Assembly: GCA_965657545.1 (NCBI GenBank) | Contig: CBFHOG010000023.1 | Location: 1-7,736 of the forward strand | Source of the DNA: UBA7446 sp965657545 | GTDB lineage: Bacteria; Bacteroidota; Bacteroidia; Flavobacteriales; Flavobacteriaceae | Reading direction: 5' to 3' | Length of the DNA: 7,736 nt | In this document: piece after piece, positions 5,911 to 7,736 of the stretch | Numbering within the stretch: position 1 is the stretch's first letter | Layout: each line of letters starts with the position of its first letter | The notes under the pieces: model-generated | The model's input: only the letters and a program-made list of their open reading frames with translations | Told to the model about the DNA's origin: nothing | The model's database searches: none | Made by a program: the position numbers and the translations under genes

Positions 5911-6787
5911 TATCATTCTACTCGTTTTAGGTTTTCATGCTATGGTTTTGGCGCAATCCGTTCAGGTGGATTTGACGTTGAACACAGAACTAGTTAATCA
6001 AACGAATATTACCCCGATTAAAACGTTGGAAAAATCGCTTCGAGATTTTTTAAATAACACAAAATGGACGTCTGAAACGACAAATAAAAATGCAGCAGTT
6101 TCCGTTTCTATGTTGCTTACCATTTCTAGTGTAAATGACAATTCGTATGGGGGAACTTTGCAGGTGCAATCTGGTAGATTGGTTTATGGGAGTAGTTACA
6201 CTTCACCCTTGGTTACTTTTTTAGATGACAACTTTGGTTTCACTTATCAAGAATTTCAGCCTTTCTACTTTGATGTTAATCGGTACAGCAACAATATTAT
6301 TTCTGTGTTTTCATACTATATTTATTTGGCTCTTGGCATGGAGTTAGATAGTTTTTCACCCCTTGGTGGAACTGCTTATTTTGAGCGGGCTCGAATCATT
6401 GCCAATGCAGCTCAGGCAAGCAATGCGCAAGGGTGGGCGGTTACTCAAAATCGCAATGGACGGTATGAACTTATAGATCAAATTATTTCACCTGCTTTCA
6501 ACGATTTTAGAAATGTAATTTACTCCTACCATAGGGAAGGTTTAGATCTTATGGTTTCATCTCCTGGCGAGGCTAAAGAACGTATTAAAGAGGAATTATT
6601 AAGCTTACAAAACCTGATGCGCCGTCAGCCTAATGCATACTTGTTGCGTGCTTTTTTTGATGCTAAAGGGGAAGAAATAGGTCAATTGTTTAGCGACGGG
6701 CCTGAAGTGGAAACTGAATCTTTGTTGCGGTTTTTAAATCGATTTGCCTCTAGTAACGCATCTTATTGGGCGATGATTGCTCGTTGA
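5900..6787 (+). CDS. porD: DUF4835 family secreted protein (PorD-like, possible type IX secretion component)
   Basis: A 295-residue exported protein with a signal peptide (MRNNIILLVLGFHAMVLA, cleavage near residue 18). I recognise DUF4835 from TLEKSLRDFLNNTKW (about 43-57), the aromatic FNxxxxxxQxFQPFYFDVNRYSNNIISVFSYYIYLALGM-like central block (about 112-150, paraphrased), LDSFSPLGGTAYFERA (about 151-166), AQASNAQGW (about 172-180) and SYHREGLDLM (about 209-218). Recent annotation calls this family PorD and places it in the Bacteroidota type IX secretion system; I recall this but cannot verify it, so the symbol is provisional. No enzyme motif is seen. The ATG at 5900 overlaps the end of coaBC by 11 bp, implying translational coupling; a TTG at 5897 is also in frame but less likely. 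It is the last gene of the bamD operon, which suits an envelope role. Confidence 0.82.
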   Translation: MRNNIILLVLGFHAMVLAQSVQVDLTLNTELVNQTNITPIKTLEKSLRDFLNNTKWTSETTNKNAAVSVSMLLTISSVNDNSYGGTLQVQSGRLVYGSSYTSPLVTFLDDNFGFTYQEFQPFYFDVNRYSNNIISVFSYYIYLALGMELDSFSPLGGTAYFERARIIANAAQASNAQGWAVTQNRNGRYELIDQIISPAFNDFRNVIYSYHREGLDLMVSSPGEAKERIKEELLSLQNLMRRQPNAYLLRAFFDAKGEEIGQLFSDGPEVETESLLRFLNRFASSNASYWAMIAR

Positions 6788-6848
6788 TAACTTCGTGTTT
6801 TCAAATCACATAAACACACTATATTTGGGTTAACGAGATTTTATAGCT
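6788..6848. other. Intergenic gap between the DUF4835/PorD-like gene and recN
   Basis: This 61-bp AT-rich gap holds the recN -7 box and no convincing terminator: the only hairpin noticed, around AACTTCGTGTT, has a 3-bp stem. Read-through from the upstream operon into recN is therefore possible. No Shine-Dalgarno sequence is seen before the GTG at 6849. Confidence 0.6.
6820..6827 (+). promoter_or_regulatory. Bacteroidota-type -7 box upstream of recN
   Basis: TATATTTG matches TAnnTTTG exactly. A TTTT at 6798-6801, 18 bp upstream, is a degenerate -33 candidate. The box ends 21 bases before the GTG start, leaving a leader of roughly 15 bases. This suggests recN can be transcribed separately from the upstream operon. 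No LexA-type palindrome was recognised. Confidence 0.5.
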
Positions 6849-7736
6849 GTGCTCACTTCATTATCCATTAAAAACTTTTCTTTGATAGAAGATCTTGAGG
6901 TTTCTTTTGCCTCTGGATTATGTATTTTGACAGGTGAGACAGGTTCTGGAAAGTCTATTCTTTTGGAGGCCTTATCGCTTATTTTGGGACAAAGAGCTGA
7001 TTTGACCACGATTCGTAAAAACACAACGAAATGCATCGTAGAAGCCACTTTTGATATTTCTAATCACGACATAAGCGAATTGTTTAAAATGGCAGATTTA
7101 GACGAAGAGCCACGTACGATTATTCGTCGTGAATTAAGTGCAAACGGTAAGTCAAGAGCTTTTATAAATGATACACCCGTCACTTTGGATACGCTCAGAA
7201 CAGTTGGGACGTCTTTGGTAGATATCCATACACAAAGGCAAACCATTCAACTCACAGATCCTGCGTTTTACCTTAGACTTATTGACGCTTTTTCAAGCGA
7301 TTATGCTTTATTAAGTGCGTATAAGGCGAAATATGCATCATGGAAAAAATGCACCAAAGCCCTTTCTGTTCTTCAAGAACGGCAGCGCCAATCTGCCGAA
7401 ACCTTAGATTATCATCAATTTTTACTGCAAGAACTCGAGCAGGTTTCTATGAGCGTTGGTTGTATTGAAACTCTCGAAGAAGAAGTGACGACACTAAAAA
7501 ATGCCAAAGATTTGCGTGAAACACTTTCTGAGGCTGTGCGTATTGGTTCTAGTGAAAACATTGGAATACAAGATCAACTAAACTCACTTTCACAACTTAT
7601 GTCTAGAATCGCTCCTTTTGGAGCAGCATACGCGTCGTTGCATGATCGGATTTTGAGTGTTGGTATTGAATTTTCTGATATTTTGCAGGAAGCCGAAGTC
7701 TTGGGTGAATCAATTTCTGAAGACCCAGCGCGATAT
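6849..7736 (+). CDS. recN: DNA repair protein RecN, 3'-truncated by window edge
   Basis: RecN is a cytoplasmic SMC-like ATPase that acts early in double-strand break repair. The frame runs open from GTG 6849 to the last base, giving 296 residues of about 550. The start is well determined: an in-frame stop lies at 6831-6833, and GTG gives the family N-terminus MLTSLSIKNFSLIEDLEVSF. Visible features are Walker A GETGSGKS at residues 29-36, the SANGKSRAFIND segment (about 97-108), VDIHTQRQTIQL (about 121-132) and the start of the long coiled-coil arm (ALLSAYKAKYASWKKC, VLQERQRQSAETLDYHQFLLQELEQV and onward). Walker B and the ABC signature lie beyond the window. One difference from the usual motif is Arg in IHTQR where many RecN proteins have His (IHGQH, IHSQH). 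A -7 box at 6820 suggests its own promoter. Confidence 0.95.
   Translation, partial: MLTSLSIKNFSLIEDLEVSFASGLCILTGETGSGKSILLEALSLILGQRADLTTIRKNTTKCIVEATFDISNHDISELFKMADLDEEPRTIIRRELSANGKSRAFINDTPVTLDTLRTVGTSLVDIHTQRQTIQLTDPAFYLRLIDAFSSDYALLSAYKAKYASWKKCTKALSVLQERQRQSAETLDYHQFLLQELEQVSMSVGCIETLEEEVTTLKNAKDLRETLSEAVRIGSSENIGIQDQLNSLSQLMSRIAPFGAAYASLHDRILSVGIEFSDILQEAEVLGESISEDPARY

Noticed and set aside
6786..6802. A possible terminator hairpin after the DUF4835/PorD-like gene (AACTTCGTGTT followed by TTTC).
   Set aside because: The stem is only 3 bp, too short to call.
6830..7246. Two minus-strand open frames (6830-7048 and 7064-7246) over the start of recN.
   Set aside because: They oppose the Walker A and following conserved part of RecN, which is strongly supported from GTG 6849.

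Overview
This AT-rich window looks like the chromosome of a member of Bacteroidota, most likely Flavobacteriia. The evidence is the lack of convincing Shine-Dalgarno sequences, TAnnTTTG-type -7 promoter boxes just upstream of genes, signal peptides ending in 'AQ', and a gene neighbourhood (ligA, a DUF6913-like gene, dapA, bamD, an omega-like rpoZ, coaBC, a DUF4835/PorD-like gene, recN) that I recognise as typical of flavobacteria. No tRNA, rRNA, CRISPR array, insertion sequence or phage-like gene was seen. I could not place it to genus.

Layout: bases 2-1417 are the 3' two-thirds of ligA (NAD+-dependent DNA ligase), cut by the left edge. A 90-bp gap with a weak hairpin and a good -7 box leads to a two-gene unit: a DUF6913-like protein (1508-2020) and, overlapping it by 14 bp, dapA (2007-2891, lysine/diaminopimelate synthesis). 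On the opposite strand, 2833-3510 encodes a predicted outer-membrane beta-barrel of the PagL-like lipid A deacylase (acyloxyacyl hydrolase) type. It runs tail-to-tail into dapA with a 59-bp overlap and is divergent from bamD. From 3554 a tightly packed operon reads rightwards: bamD (outer-membrane assembly lipoprotein), an omega-like RNA polymerase subunit, coaBC (coenzyme A synthesis) and a secreted DUF4835/PorD-like protein, with gaps of 9 and 2 bp and then an 11-bp overlap. After a 61-bp gap with a perfect -7 box, recN (DNA repair ATPase) starts at a GTG at 6849 and runs off the right edge.

Together the genes are mostly core functions: DNA joining and repair (ligA, recN), precursor synthesis (dapA, coaBC), transcription (rpoZ) and envelope building (bamD, the DUF4835/PorD-like protein, the PagL-like protein). 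I do not see a clearly new multi-gene system. The items most worth a second look are the PagL-like gene, whose last 18 residues are entirely antisense to dapA and which has Asn where I expect the catalytic Glu; near-leaderless promoter arrangements before the DUF6913-like gene and bamD; the divergent start region around the palindrome ATGCGCAT; and a Ser at the usual catalytic Cys of the CoaC domain.
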